Source: Mesorhizobium_G sp050247155 (lineage in GTDB: Bacteria; Pseudomonadota; Alphaproteobacteria; Rhizobiales; Rhizobiaceae). From it: DNA of 64,000 nt. The stretch is from assembly GCA_050247155.1 (NCBI GenBank), contig JBFWUS010000016.1, positions 1-64,000 on the forward strand, in the 5' to 3' direction. Below are positions 52,122 through 59,613 of this stretch, piece by piece. Below the pieces are notes generated by a model. That model was given only the letters and a program-made list of their open reading frames with translations. It had not been told where the DNA came from and searched no databases. A program made the translations under genes and the position numbers. Position 1 is the stretch's first letter. Each line of letters opens with the position of its first letter.

Positions 52122-54614
52122 ATGCCGGCTTTCTCCCAGAGCCTCGAAAAAGCGCTGCACCAGGCGCTGACGATCGCTAACGAACGACACCATGAATTCG
52201 CGACGCTGGAGCATTTGCTGCTGGCGCTGATCGACGATCAGGATGCGGCCGCGGTCATGCGTGCTTGCAATGTCGACCTCGACGAGCTGCGCAGCACGGT
52301 GCTGAACTACATCGACACGGAGCTCGACAATCTGGTCACTGGCTACGACGAGGATTCGAAGCCGACCGCCGGCTTTCAGCGCGTCATACAGCGGGCGGTG
52401 ATCCATGTGCAGTCCTCCGGCCGTGAGGAAGTGTCGGGCGCCAATGTGCTGGTTGCGATCTTCGCCGAGCGCGAGAGCCACGCCGCCTACTTCCTACAAG
52501 AGCAGCAGATGACTCGCTATGACGCGGTCAACTACATCTCGCACGGCATCGCCAAGCGTCCCGGCGCTTCCGAGCGGCGCACCCCGCGCGGCGCCGACGA
52601 CGAGCCGCACAACGAGCGCGGCGCCAATGGCGGTGGCGGTGAAGAAGAGAGTGGCGGCAAGAACAAGAAACAGCAGGACGCGCTGTCGGCCTATTGCATC
52701 AATCTGAACCAGAAGGCGAAATCCGGCCGCATCGACCCGCTAATCGGGCGGGAGCCGGAGATCAACCGTACGATCCAGGTGCTTTGCCGTCGTTCGAAGA
52801 ACAACCCGCTCTATGTGGGCGATCCCGGCGTCGGCAAGACGGCGATCGCGGAAGGCCTGGCCAAGCGTATCGTCGACGGCGATGTGCCTGAAGTGCTGGA
52901 AGGCTCGACCATTTTCGCACTCGACATGGGCACGCTGCTCGCCGGCACGCGCTATCGTGGCGATTTCGAAGAGCGCCTGAAGCAGGTGGTAAAGGAACTC
53001 GAAGAGTATGAAGGGGCGATCCTCTTCATCGACGAGATCCATACCGTCATCGGCGCAGGCGCGACCTCGGGCGGCGCCATGGATGCATCGAACCTGTTGA
53101 AGCCGGCGCTGTCGTCCGGCCTCATTCGCTGCATCGGATCAACGACTTACAAGGAGTTCCGCCAGTTCTTTGAAAAGGACCGGGCGCTGGTTCGCCGCTT
53201 CCAGAAGATCGACGTCAACGAGCCGTCGATCGAGGACGCCATCGAAATCATGAAGGGGCTGAAGCCATATTTCGAGGAGTTCCACAAGGTCAAATACACG
53301 ACAGAGGCGATCAAGGGTTCGGTCGAGCTTTCGGCCCGCTACATCAGCGACAGAAAATTGCCGGACAAGGCGATCGACGTGATCGACGAGACCGGCGCGT
53401 CGCAGATGCTGCTGCCGGAGAACAAGCGCAAGAAGACGATCGGCATCAAGGAAATCGAGGCGACGATCGCCACCATGGCGCGCATCCCGCCAAAGACGGT
53501 ATCGGCCGATGACGAGCAGGTGCTGCAAGGTCTGGAGGTCGAGCTGCGTCGGGTCGTTTACGGCCAGGACACGGCAATCACGGCGCTGGCGTCGGCGATC
53601 AAGCTGGCGCGCGCCGGCTTGCGCGAGCCGGAAAAGCCGATCGGTTCGTACCTGTTCTCGGGCCCGACCGGTGTCGGCAAGACGGAAGTCGCCAAGCAGC
53701 TCGCCGCCTCGCTGGGGGTCGAGCTGCTGCGCTTCGATATGTCGGAATATATGGAGCGCCACACGGTCTCGCGGCTGATAGGCGCGCCTCCCGGCTATGT
53801 CGGATTCGATCAGGGAGGCCTTTTGACCGACGGCGTTGACCAGCATCCGCACTGCGTTCTGCTGCTCGACGAAGTGGAGAAGGCGCATCCGGATCTGTTC
53901 AACATCCTGTTGCAGGTGATGGATCACGGCAAGCTGACGGACCACAACGGCAAGTCGATCGACTTCCGCAATGTGATTCTGATCATGACCACCAATGCGG
54001 GCGCATCCGATGCGCAGCGTGCGGCGATCGGCTTTGGCTCGACCAAGCGCGAAGGTGACGATGTCGAGGCCATCAACCGGCTGTTCACGCCGGAATTTCG
54101 CAACCGTCTCGATGCGATCATTCCGTTCAACTCGTTGCCGGTGCCGGTGATCCATCAGGTGGTCCAAAAATTCGTCATGCAGTTGGAAGCCCAGCTTTCA
54201 GAACGCGGTGTGTCGTTCGACCTGTCGCCGGAGGCGATCGCGTGGCTGGCCGACAAGGGTTATGACGAGCGTATGGGCGCGCGGCCGCTCGGCCGCGTGA
54301 TCCAGGAGCACATCAAGAAGCCGCTGGCGGATGAGGTGCTGTTCGGCAAGCTGAAGAAGGGCGGTACGGTGCGCGTCACCGTCGAGAAGAAGGAGACCGG
54401 CGAACCCGGCCTGAAGCTCGAGTCGCTGCCGGACGAAATGCCGGTCAAACCGAAGAAGGAAGAACCGGAGGACGTGCCGGCCCCGCGCAAGAAACCGGCC
54501 GCGAAGAAGGCGGCGGTGGCGAAAAAAGTGTCGCCGCCGGCGAAGCCGAAGTCGGGACCGACCGGCAAGGACGGCAACAAGCGCAGTCTCGTGCCGCAAC
54601 TGCCGCGGAAATAG
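52122..54614 (+). CDS. clpA: ATP-dependent Clp protease ATP-binding subunit ClpA
   Basis: 830 aa AAA+ unfoldase. The N-domain (QSLEKALHQALTIANERHHE) binds ClpS. D1 has Walker A GDPGVGKTAIAEG (about residue 240) and D2 has GPTGVGKTEVAKQ (about residue 515), with the Clp signature LLDEVEKAHPDLFNILLQ. The C-terminus is unusual: about 60 residues rich in Lys, Pro, Ala and Glu (KPKKEEPEDVPAPRKKPAAKK) extend past the normal end and look disordered. It starts six bases after clpS, one operon; a terminator follows. Confidence 0.95.
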   Translation: MPAFSQSLEKALHQALTIANERHHEFATLEHLLLALIDDQDAAAVMRACNVDLDELRSTVLNYIDTELDNLVTGYDEDSKPTAGFQRVIQRAVIHVQSSGREEVSGANVLVAIFAERESHAAYFLQEQQMTRYDAVNYISHGIAKRPGASERRTPRGADDEPHNERGANGGGGEEESGGKNKKQQDALSAYCINLNQKAKSGRIDPLIGREPEINRTIQVLCRRSKNNPLYVGDPGVGKTAIAEGLAKRIVDGDVPEVLEGSTIFALDMGTLLAGTRYRGDFEERLKQVVKELEEYEGAILFIDEIHTVIGAGATSGGAMDASNLLKPALSSGLIRCIGSTTYKEFRQFFEKDRALVRRFQKIDVNEPSIEDAIEIMKGLKPYFEEFHKVKYTTEAIKGSVELSARYISDRKLPDKAIDVIDETGASQMLLPENKRKKTIGIKEIEATIATMARIPPKTVSADDEQVLQGLEVELRRVVYGQDTAITALASAIKLARAGLREPEKPIGSYLFSGPTGVGKTEVAKQLAASLGVELLRFDMSEYMERHTVSRLIGAPPGYVGFDQGGLLTDGVDQHPHCVLLLDEVEKAHPDLFNILLQVMDHGKLTDHNGKSIDFRNVILIMTTNAGASDAQRAAIGFGSTKREGDDVEAINRLFTPEFRNRLDAIIPFNSLPVPVIHQVVQKFVMQLEAQLSERGVSFDLSPEAIAWLADKGYDERMGARPLGRVIQEHIKKPLADEVLFGKLKKGGTVRVTVEKKETGEPGLKLESLPDEMPVKPKKEEPEDVPAPRKKPAAKKAAVAKKVSPPAKPKSGPTGKDGNKRSLVPQLPRK

Positions 54615-54641
54615 TTTTTCTGGCGTTTGGATTTGTCCAGG

Positions 54642-54670
54642 CGGAGCGGCCATGCCGCTCCGTCTTTGTT
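54642..54670 (+). terminator. Rho-independent terminator after clpA
   Basis: CGGAGCGGC and GCCGCTCCG form a perfect 9-bp stem with loop CAT, followed by TCTTTGTT. It lies 28 bases after the clpA stop codon. Confidence 0.85.
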
Positions 54671-54709
54671 GCATGTCGGATGCTGGGACTGGATTTCCTG
54701 AGGGGATGT

Positions 54710-54945
54710 TTTCATCGGCTTTGACATCATCGAGTCCGAGGCCTGGATCCCCGACACTCCGCTTCACTTCGTTTCGCTACGGGCCGAGGATGACGGTTGG
54801 CATGTACATTTCGGCTACCCGGCAAGCTTGGCGATTGGCTGAAACGTTCAATGCAGTTCCGTCATCCTCGGCCCGTAGCGAAACGAAGTGAAGCGGAGTG
54901 TCGGGGATCCAGGCCTCGGACTCCGCGAAGCCAAAGCCGATGAAA
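54710..54945. repeat. Long intergenic palindrome: perfect 65-bp arms
   Basis: 54732-54796 and 54859-54923 are exact reverse complements over 65 bases with a 62-base loop. Outer segments 54710-54723 and 54932-54945 also pair (14 bp). The arms contain the phrase GGATCCCCGACACTCCGC on one strand and its complement in the other arm. Such elements are scattered through Mesorhizobium-type genomes as intergenic palindromes; here the arm can form a very stable hairpin in either transcript. Confidence 0.9.
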
Positions 54946-55040
54946 CATCTGGTGTCGGAAACGTCGCGAGCCGGGATGGATTGAAAAATCAAGGCGCTGC
55001 CGCTATCCTCCGCCCGTCTGAAACAACAAGGAGAGCGTTT

Positions 55041-55091
55041 GTGACTGCCATTGTCTGCCAGCCGGTTGGCGAGGTTTTCGCGCCGATCTGA
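55041..55091 (+). CDS. 16-codon leader ORF upstream of rsgA
   Basis: GTG at 55041 with AAGGAG seven bases upstream (55028-55033), an excellent ribosome site, followed by codons for VTAIVCQPVGEVFAPI and TGA at 55089. The gap to rsgA is 130 bases and contains two alternative hairpins. A strong SD with a very short frame ending in Ala-Pro-Ile is the classic look of a regulatory leader peptide. Function is inferred. Confidence 0.5.
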   Translation: MTAIVCQPVGEVFAPI

Positions 55092-55156
55092 TGTGAGCCG
55101 AAGCGCTGACTAAGCGCCGGTCGCCGATCGCTGCGTCCCGCCAGCCTCTTGGAACC

Positions 55157-55212
55157 GGATGTCCTTCGGGCATCCAGTGTTTTGCTTTGCGCCTGCATGG
55201 TGCAGCAACTGG
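55157..55212 (+). promoter_or_regulatory. Mutually exclusive hairpins between leader ORF and rsgA
   Basis: Hairpin A is GGATGTCC (55157-55164) with GGGCATCC (55168-55175), eight pairs with one wobble. Hairpin B pairs CCAG (55174-55177) and TTGCT (55182-55186) with AGCAACTGG (55204-55212), overlapping A at 55174-55175 and ending ten bases before the rsgA start, so it can mask its ribosome site. Either alternative could be set by ribosome position on the leader ORF. Confidence 0.4.
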
Positions 55213-55221
55213 TAAGAGACA

Positions 55222-56283
55222 ATGATAAGCACGACTTCCACCCTGGCCGATTTCGGCTGGTCGCCCTACTTTGCGGCGCAGCTCGACATCGCCGATTTTT
55301 CAACCCTGCTTCCCGTGCGTGTGATGGCCGTCCACCGCGACCGGATGCATGTTGCCGGACCCTCCTTCGAAGGGGACATCCAGCCTTTCACCGCCGATGC
55401 GGACGACAGCGAAACGGCTGCCACGGTCGGAGACTGGCTGTTGCTCGACGCCGAAACCCATCGGCCGAAGCGGCTGCTTGACCGGCGGAGCCTGTTCAAG
55501 CGGCGGGCTGCCGGCACGGATCGCGCGGTGCAATTGATCGCAGCCAATATCGATACGTTGTTCATCGTGTCGTCCTGCAACCAGGATTTTAACCTCGCGC
55601 GGCTGGAACGCTACCTTGCATTGGCGCGCGAGGCCGAAGTCACGCCGGTCGTGGCGTTGACCAAGGCCGATCTGGCCGATGAACCCGAAGAGTTCGCGCG
55701 CGCGGCAGGGAGGCTTCTGCCGGGCCTGCTGGTCGAAACCTTGAACGCGCTGGATCAGGACGAGGTCGCAAAACTTCTGCCTTGGTGTGGGCGCGGACAG
55801 ACCGTCGCGCTGGTCGGCTCTTCGGGCGTCGGCAAGTCGACCTTGGTCAATTCGCTGACGGGCGAAGCGGTAGCAACCACGCGGGGCATTCGCGAGGATG
55901 ACGACAAGGGCAAGCACACGACCACGGGCAGGGCGCTCCACCGCCTGCCGGCTGGCGGCTGGCTGGTCGATACCCCCGGTATGCGCGAGCTCCAACTCAC
56001 CGATGTCAAACAAGGTATCGCGGATGTGTTCGCCGACGTCGTAGCGCTCGCGGCTGCTTGCCGCTTCAGCGATTGCCAGCACGAAAGGGAGCCGGGTTGC
56101 GCGATCCAGACTGCGGTCGCGGCCGGCGAAGTGGAGCCGGCTCGGGTGCGACGCTGGCAGAAGCTGGTCGCGGAAGAAGCCTACAATACCGAAACGTTGG
56201 CCCAGCGGCGCGCCCGCAGCAAGGCATTCGGGAAAATGGCCCGCAACGCGATGAAGGAAAAGATCGTCCGGCGCGGCGGGTGA
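55222..56283 (+). CDS. rsgA: Ribosome small-subunit biogenesis GTPase RsgA
   Basis: 353 aa. Circularly permuted GTPase that checks late 30S maturation. An N-terminal OB domain (about 20-90) precedes the GTPase with the permuted order: TKADLAD (NKxD equivalent), then ALVGSSGVGKSTLVNSLTGEAV P-loop, and DTPGMRELQLTD. The C-terminal zinc knuckle is AACRFSDCQHEREPGCAI. A 130-base leader with a small ORF and hairpins precedes it. It is flanked by two long palindromes. Confidence 0.94.
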   Translation: MISTTSTLADFGWSPYFAAQLDIADFSTLLPVRVMAVHRDRMHVAGPSFEGDIQPFTADADDSETAATVGDWLLLDAETHRPKRLLDRRSLFKRRAAGTDRAVQLIAANIDTLFIVSSCNQDFNLARLERYLALAREAEVTPVVALTKADLADEPEEFARAAGRLLPGLLVETLNALDQDEVAKLLPWCGRGQTVALVGSSGVGKSTLVNSLTGEAVATTRGIREDDDKGKHTTTGRALHRLPAGGWLVDTPGMRELQLTDVKQGIADVFADVVALAAACRFSDCQHEREPGCAIQTAVAAGEVEPARVRRWQKLVAEEAYNTETLAQRRARSKAFGKMARNAMKEKIVRRGG

Positions 56284-56292
56284 CATGTTGCT

Positions 56293-56505
56293 TACCCTCC
56301 CCCTTGCGGGCACGGCGCATATGAATTAACCCCCACCCCTAGCCCCTCCCCTCAAGGGGGAGGGGAACCAGGCTGCCGCAACGCTCCGCCAACATTGCAA
56401 GACTTGACGCCGAGCAGGGCCATCGCGAAGTCCCCCTCCCCCTTGAGGGGAGGGGCTAGGGGTGGGGGTAAATTCATATGCGCCGTGCCCGCAAGGGGGA
56501 GGGTA
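56293..56505. repeat. Long intergenic palindrome: 73-bp arms
   Basis: 56293-56365 and 56433-56505 are reverse complements over 73 bases with one mismatch (an A versus T in AATTAACCC and TAAATTC). The arm holds tracts of C/G such as CCCTCCCCCTTGCGGGCACG and an inner self-complementary stretch CCCCTCCCCTCAAGGGGG-like. The loop is 67 bases. It lies between the rsgA stop (56283) and the cyclase end (56520), so it is transcribed from both sides. Confidence 0.9.
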
Positions 56506-56519
56506 AACCGCGCTGTTCC

Positions 56520-57404
56520 TCAGCTCTCTTCCGGCTTGCTCCATCCGCCAGAAACCAGCCGAAGCGCGAGATAGGCGGCGAACGGGATCGACGGATAGAT
56601 GAACCAGATCTCCGACAAGCCACTCGTCAGCAGGTTGATCGTCGCGAACAGCGCGATCATTCCGACGGGTATGCGGATCGAGCGCGGCTGGCGCAAATAC
56701 CAGCGGCGGGCCGAGTGCGCCCTGGCGATGAGCCCGTCGACGAAGCCGCGCCGGCGCGTTGGCGCCGACGACCGGCCGGGTGGCGGCGCAGTCGTTTGCA
56801 TGGGTGAGGGGGCAATAGGATCTGGCCTGAAAGCGACCGGGTCCAACAGTTCGGCGGTCGCGGTCGGCTCATTACGATCGGGCATTCGAACGCGATAGCC
56901 GGCGATCGGCTGCTCCTGCCCCTTGACCTTCTGCTCGCCTGCGAAGTCGTAGGCGAAGCTGAGCTGCTTATGGGTCAGGTTGTAAACCGTCTCCGAAACC
57001 ATGATGCCACCGGCATCGGCGAGCGATTGCAGCCGCGACGCGACGTTCACGCCATCGCCGTAAAGGTCGGAGCCGTCTTCCATAACATCGCCGAGATTGA
57101 TGCCGATGCGGAACCACATCTGACGGCCGTCCGGCAAGTCGCGATTCTCAGCGCCGAGCGCATCCTGGATCTCGACACCGCAGCGCACGGCTTCGACGAC
57201 CGAAGGAAACTCCGCGATGACGGCATCGCCCCAGGTGTTCACCTTGCGGCCTTCATGGCGCTCGAACAGCTCGGCCATGATCGCGCGATAGCGCCGCAGC
57301 CGCTCCAGCGTGTCTGCCTCGTCGGCGCCCATCAACGCGGAATAGCCCTGCACGTCGGCGCACAGAATCGTCGTCAGTTTGCGCTTTACCTTGGCAGTGG
57401 TCAT
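56520..57404 (-). CDS. Adenylate/guanylate cyclase (class III) with C-terminal membrane anchor
   Basis: 294 aa. Catalytic domain: metal-binding aspartates in ILCADVQGYSALM (Asp17) and NTWGDAVIAEF (Asp60), then GDGVNVASRLQSLADAGGIMVS. The start at 57404 is the one just before TTAKVKRKLTT; the longer frame is rejected. After a Pro/Ala-rich linker (about 190-225) come two C-terminal transmembrane helices near residues 240-285, so the catalytic domain is tethered to the membrane by its C-terminus. Its product is probably cAMP; the substrate-selecting Lys/Asp pair cannot be assigned from the sequence with certainty. Confidence 0.88.
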   Translation of the reverse strand: MTTAKVKRKLTTILCADVQGYSALMGADEADTLERLRRYRAIMAELFERHEGRKVNTWGDAVIAEFPSVVEAVRCGVEIQDALGAENRDLPDGRQMWFRIGINLGDVMEDGSDLYGDGVNVASRLQSLADAGGIMVSETVYNLTHKQLSFAYDFAGEQKVKGQEQPIAGYRVRMPDRNEPTATAELLDPVAFRPDPIAPSPMQTTAPPPGRSSAPTRRRGFVDGLIARAHSARRWYLRQPRSIRIPVGMIALFATINLLTSGLSEIWFIYPSIPFAAYLALRLVSGGWSKPEES

Positions 57405-57705
57405 GGGACGGCGGCCCGAGCTTTCGATCTGGTCATGCAAAGTATGGGGGCGGACGGCGTGCATCGCAATGTCTGGCTCAAAAAGAAGCTGAAATCAGGG
57501 TGAAAGAACATCAATCCCGATCAACGGCGCATGGCTCTTTGGCGGGTGAGGCATGACAAGAACATAACATGAACAAAGGCGCTGAGGCAAGGCGATCGGC
57601 CGGACTGTGGTGAGAAAAGATGTCTTATGGTTAGCCCGCTAGTGCGATTGGGCCAAGGCGCCGAAGTGCTGACTCGGTCGTGGTCGCATGGTAGGGCGGG
57701 ACTGA
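57405..57705. other. 301-bp divergent intergenic region with a LexA-type motif
   Basis: Lies between the divergent cyclase and azlC genes. It carries GAAC-N7-GAAC (57560-57574, listed) but otherwise no recognisable gene; a few short frames with ATG at 57572-57575 run into stops within 15 codons. Confidence 0.5.
57560..57574. promoter_or_regulatory. Candidate LexA (SOS) box GAAC-N7-GAAC
   Basis: GAAC (57560-57563), seven bases (ATAACAT), then GAAC (57571-57574): exact match to the alphaproteobacterial LexA binding consensus as described for Rhizobium and Sinorhizobium. It is 132 bases upstream of azlC and 156 bases from the cyclase start. Short consensus motifs occur by chance, and neither neighbour is a standard SOS gene. 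Confidence 0.4.
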
Positions 57706-58449
57706 ATGTCAGTCCCCTCCGACCAGCTCGAATCTGATTCCGTACCGCGCCGCGTCTGGTTCTGGCTCGGCGTGAGGGCTGCCTTCTCGATCCCCGGCCT
57801 GATCCTCTCAAGCGCCTTCATCGGGTTTGCCGGTCTTGCCAAGGCTGCTGGCCTGACGCTTTGGCAAACCGTGTTCATGGTTGGCGCTGTCTGGGCGTTG
57901 CCTGCCAAGGTCGTGCTCATTGGAGCAATCCTGTCGGGGAGTTCCGTACTGGCCGCTGCGTTTGCCGTCGCACTGTCGTCGATCCGCCTGATGCCGATGG
58001 TAGTCGCGCTGGTGCCGGAAATGCGTGGTCCGAAGACGGCGCGCTGGGTGTTCTACGTGCTGTCGCATTTCGTTGCCGTCACGTCATGGGTGCTCGCGAT
58101 GGACCAGTTGCGGCATCTGCCGCGCGAGGTGCGCACCACCTACTACGCCGGTCTCGGCGGCACGTTGGTGCTGGCCAACATGATCCTCACCGGCGTCGTG
58201 TTCCTGCTGGCCGACACCTTCCCGCCGACGGTGATGGCGGGCCTATTGTTGCTGACGCCGATCTATTTCCTGACGTCGCTCTGGGGTTCGGCGCGCGAGC
58301 GGGCAGGGCATGTCGCGATGGTGCTGGGCATGGCGCTGGGGCCGCTGGTCCATCTTTTCGCGCCGGGTTTCGACCTGTTGATAGCCGGTCTGATAGGCGG
58401 CATCGGCGCCTATCTGATCCACCGCCACACCGCGCGGAGCACGGCGTGA
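57706..58449 (+). CDS. AzlC-family branched-chain amino acid exporter permease
   Basis: 247 aa. AzlC pairs with AzlD to export branched-chain amino acids or analogues. It begins with a basic region (VPRRVWFWLGVRAAFSIPG) and contains six to seven helices, including LTLWQTVFMVGAVWALPAKVVLIGA and VVALVPEMRGPKTARWVFYVLSHFVA. The stop overlaps the azlD start (GTGA). The ATG at 57706 is the first in frame. Regulation could involve the LexA-like motif upstream. Confidence 0.88.
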   Translation: MSVPSDQLESDSVPRRVWFWLGVRAAFSIPGLILSSAFIGFAGLAKAAGLTLWQTVFMVGAVWALPAKVVLIGAILSGSSVLAAAFAVALSSIRLMPMVVALVPEMRGPKTARWVFYVLSHFVAVTSWVLAMDQLRHLPREVRTTYYAGLGGTLVLANMILTGVVFLLADTFPPTVMAGLLLLTPIYFLTSLWGSARERAGHVAMVLGMALGPLVHLFAPGFDLLIAGLIGGIGAYLIHRHTARSTA

Positions 58450-58793
58450 CTTTCACCGCGATCGACACATGGTGGTGGCCCTATCTGTTCATTCTCATCG
58501 CGGGATGGCTGGCCACCGACATGTGGCGCTATCTCGGGGTCTACTTCGGTGGCCGGATTTCGGAGGATTCTGAAATTCTGGTCCTGGTCAGATGCATCGC
58601 GACCGCGCTGGTTGCAGCCGTTATCGGCAATCTTATTGTCTTTCCGAGCGGCGCGCTGGCGGAAGTGCCACTGTTGTTGCGCGTCGCGGCGGCAGGAGCA
58701 GGCTTTGCCGCCTATCTGACCATTCGCCGCAGTGTGCTGACCGGCATTGTGGTGGCCGAAGCCGTGCTTATTGGCGGACTGGTGCTAGCCTAA
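58446..58793 (+). CDS. AzlD-family small membrane protein
   Basis: 115 aa with four hydrophobic helices: WWWPYLFILIAGWLATDMWRYLG, LVRCIATALVAAVIGNLIVF, VPLLLRVAAAGAGFAAYL and TGIVVAEAVLIGGLVLA. Starts at GTG overlapping the azlC stop (GTGA), so translation is coupled, as is standard for azlCD. Its end overlaps the convergent HIT gene by nine bases. Longer frames upstream are within azlC and are rejected. Confidence 0.88.
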   Translation: MTFTAIDTWWWPYLFILIAGWLATDMWRYLGVYFGGRISEDSEILVLVRCIATALVAAVIGNLIVFPSGALAEVPLLLRVAAAGAGFAAYLTIRRSVLTGIVVAEAVLIGGLVLA

Positions 58794-59207
58794 GGCTGCC
58801 TTGATCTTCTCGGCATTCGCCGCCAACACCTCCGGCTTTTCCATTGGCCCACCGGGCGGCTTCAATGCGACGCCTTCCTTGCGCGGGATGACATGCACGT
58901 GCAGGTGAAACACGACCTGACCGCCTGCATGCTCGTTGAACTGCTGGACGGTGACACCGTCCGCATCGAAGGCTTTTTTCACCGCTCGCGCCAGCTTCTG
59001 CGCGGTGCGCGCGACCGCAGACAGGCTGTCCGGCTCGACATCCAGAATGTTGCGGGCCGCCTTCTTCGGGATCACCAAACAGTGGCCCGGCCCGCGCGGC
59101 ATGATGTCCATGAAGGCAAACGTGTCGTCGTCTTCGTAAAGCTTGTGGCATGGCATTTCGCCGCGCAGGATCTTGGCGAAGACGTTATTGGGATCGTATT
59201 GCGGCAT
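58785..59207 (-). CDS. HIT-family nucleotide-binding protein
   Basis: 140 aa. The family motif HLHVHVIP (His-phi-His-phi-His) lies near residue 105 after GGQVVF, and the N-terminus has NNVFAKILRGEMPCHKLYEDDDTFAFMD. HIT proteins hydrolyse AMP-amino or dinucleoside phosphate bonds. The start at 59207 has AGAGGGGCAG in front and is preferred to an ATG 18 bases earlier. Convergent with azlD, overlap nine bases. Confidence 0.93.
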   Translation of the reverse strand: MPQYDPNNVFAKILRGEMPCHKLYEDDDTFAFMDIMPRGPGHCLVIPKKAARNILDVEPDSLSAVARTAQKLARAVKKAFDADGVTVQQFNEHAGGQVVFHLHVHVIPRKEGVALKPPGGPMEKPEVLAANAEKIKAALG

Positions 59208-59277
59208 CTGCCCCTCTATGAGCACTTCTCAGAACCACTCTTTTGATCGTGACGCAGTCAGTCAACAAGGAAATCGC

Positions 59278-59613
59278 GTGAGCCCGACCTGGATCGTTCT
59301 TGCTGTCGCCATCGCCTTCGAGGTGGTCGCGACCAGTGCACTCAAGGAAACGCAGGGATTCACGCGGCTCGTGCCCTCACTGATCGCGATTATCGGCTAC
59401 GGCCTGGCCTTCTATTTTCTGTCGTTGACGCTGAAGGTGCTGCCAGTCGGCGTGATGTACGCGATCTGGTCAGGCGCAGGCATCGTTCTCGTCGCTATCA
59501 TCGGCTGGCTGCTGTTTCGGCAGTCGCTCGATGTTCCGGCGCTGATCGGCATCGTTCTGATTCTGGCCGGCGTGCTGATCATCAATCTGTTTTCGCAGAC
59601 GGTGTCGCACTGA
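59278..59613 (+). CDS. Small multidrug resistance (SMR) family transporter
   Basis: 111 aa, the usual SMR length, with GTG start at 59278 and AAGGA upstream. Four helices; the essential glutamate is Glu15 in LAVAIAFEVVATSALK. The end VPALIGIVLILAGVLIINLFS is typical of EmrE/QacE-type proton-coupled exporters of cations. Guanidinium-exporting Gdx types differ at several positions I cannot distinguish with certainty. Its end overlaps the convergent acyltransferase by 32 bases. Confidence 0.9.
   Translation: MSPTWIVLAVAIAFEVVATSALKETQGFTRLVPSLIAIIGYGLAFYFLSLTLKVLPVGVMYAIWSGAGIVLVAIIGWLLFRQSLDVPALIGIVLILAGVLIINLFSQTVSH

Noticed and set aside
54652..55091. Two frames beginning MKRSVGDPGLGL-like in opposite directions
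   Set aside because: Both are translations of the two arms of the long palindrome, not genes.
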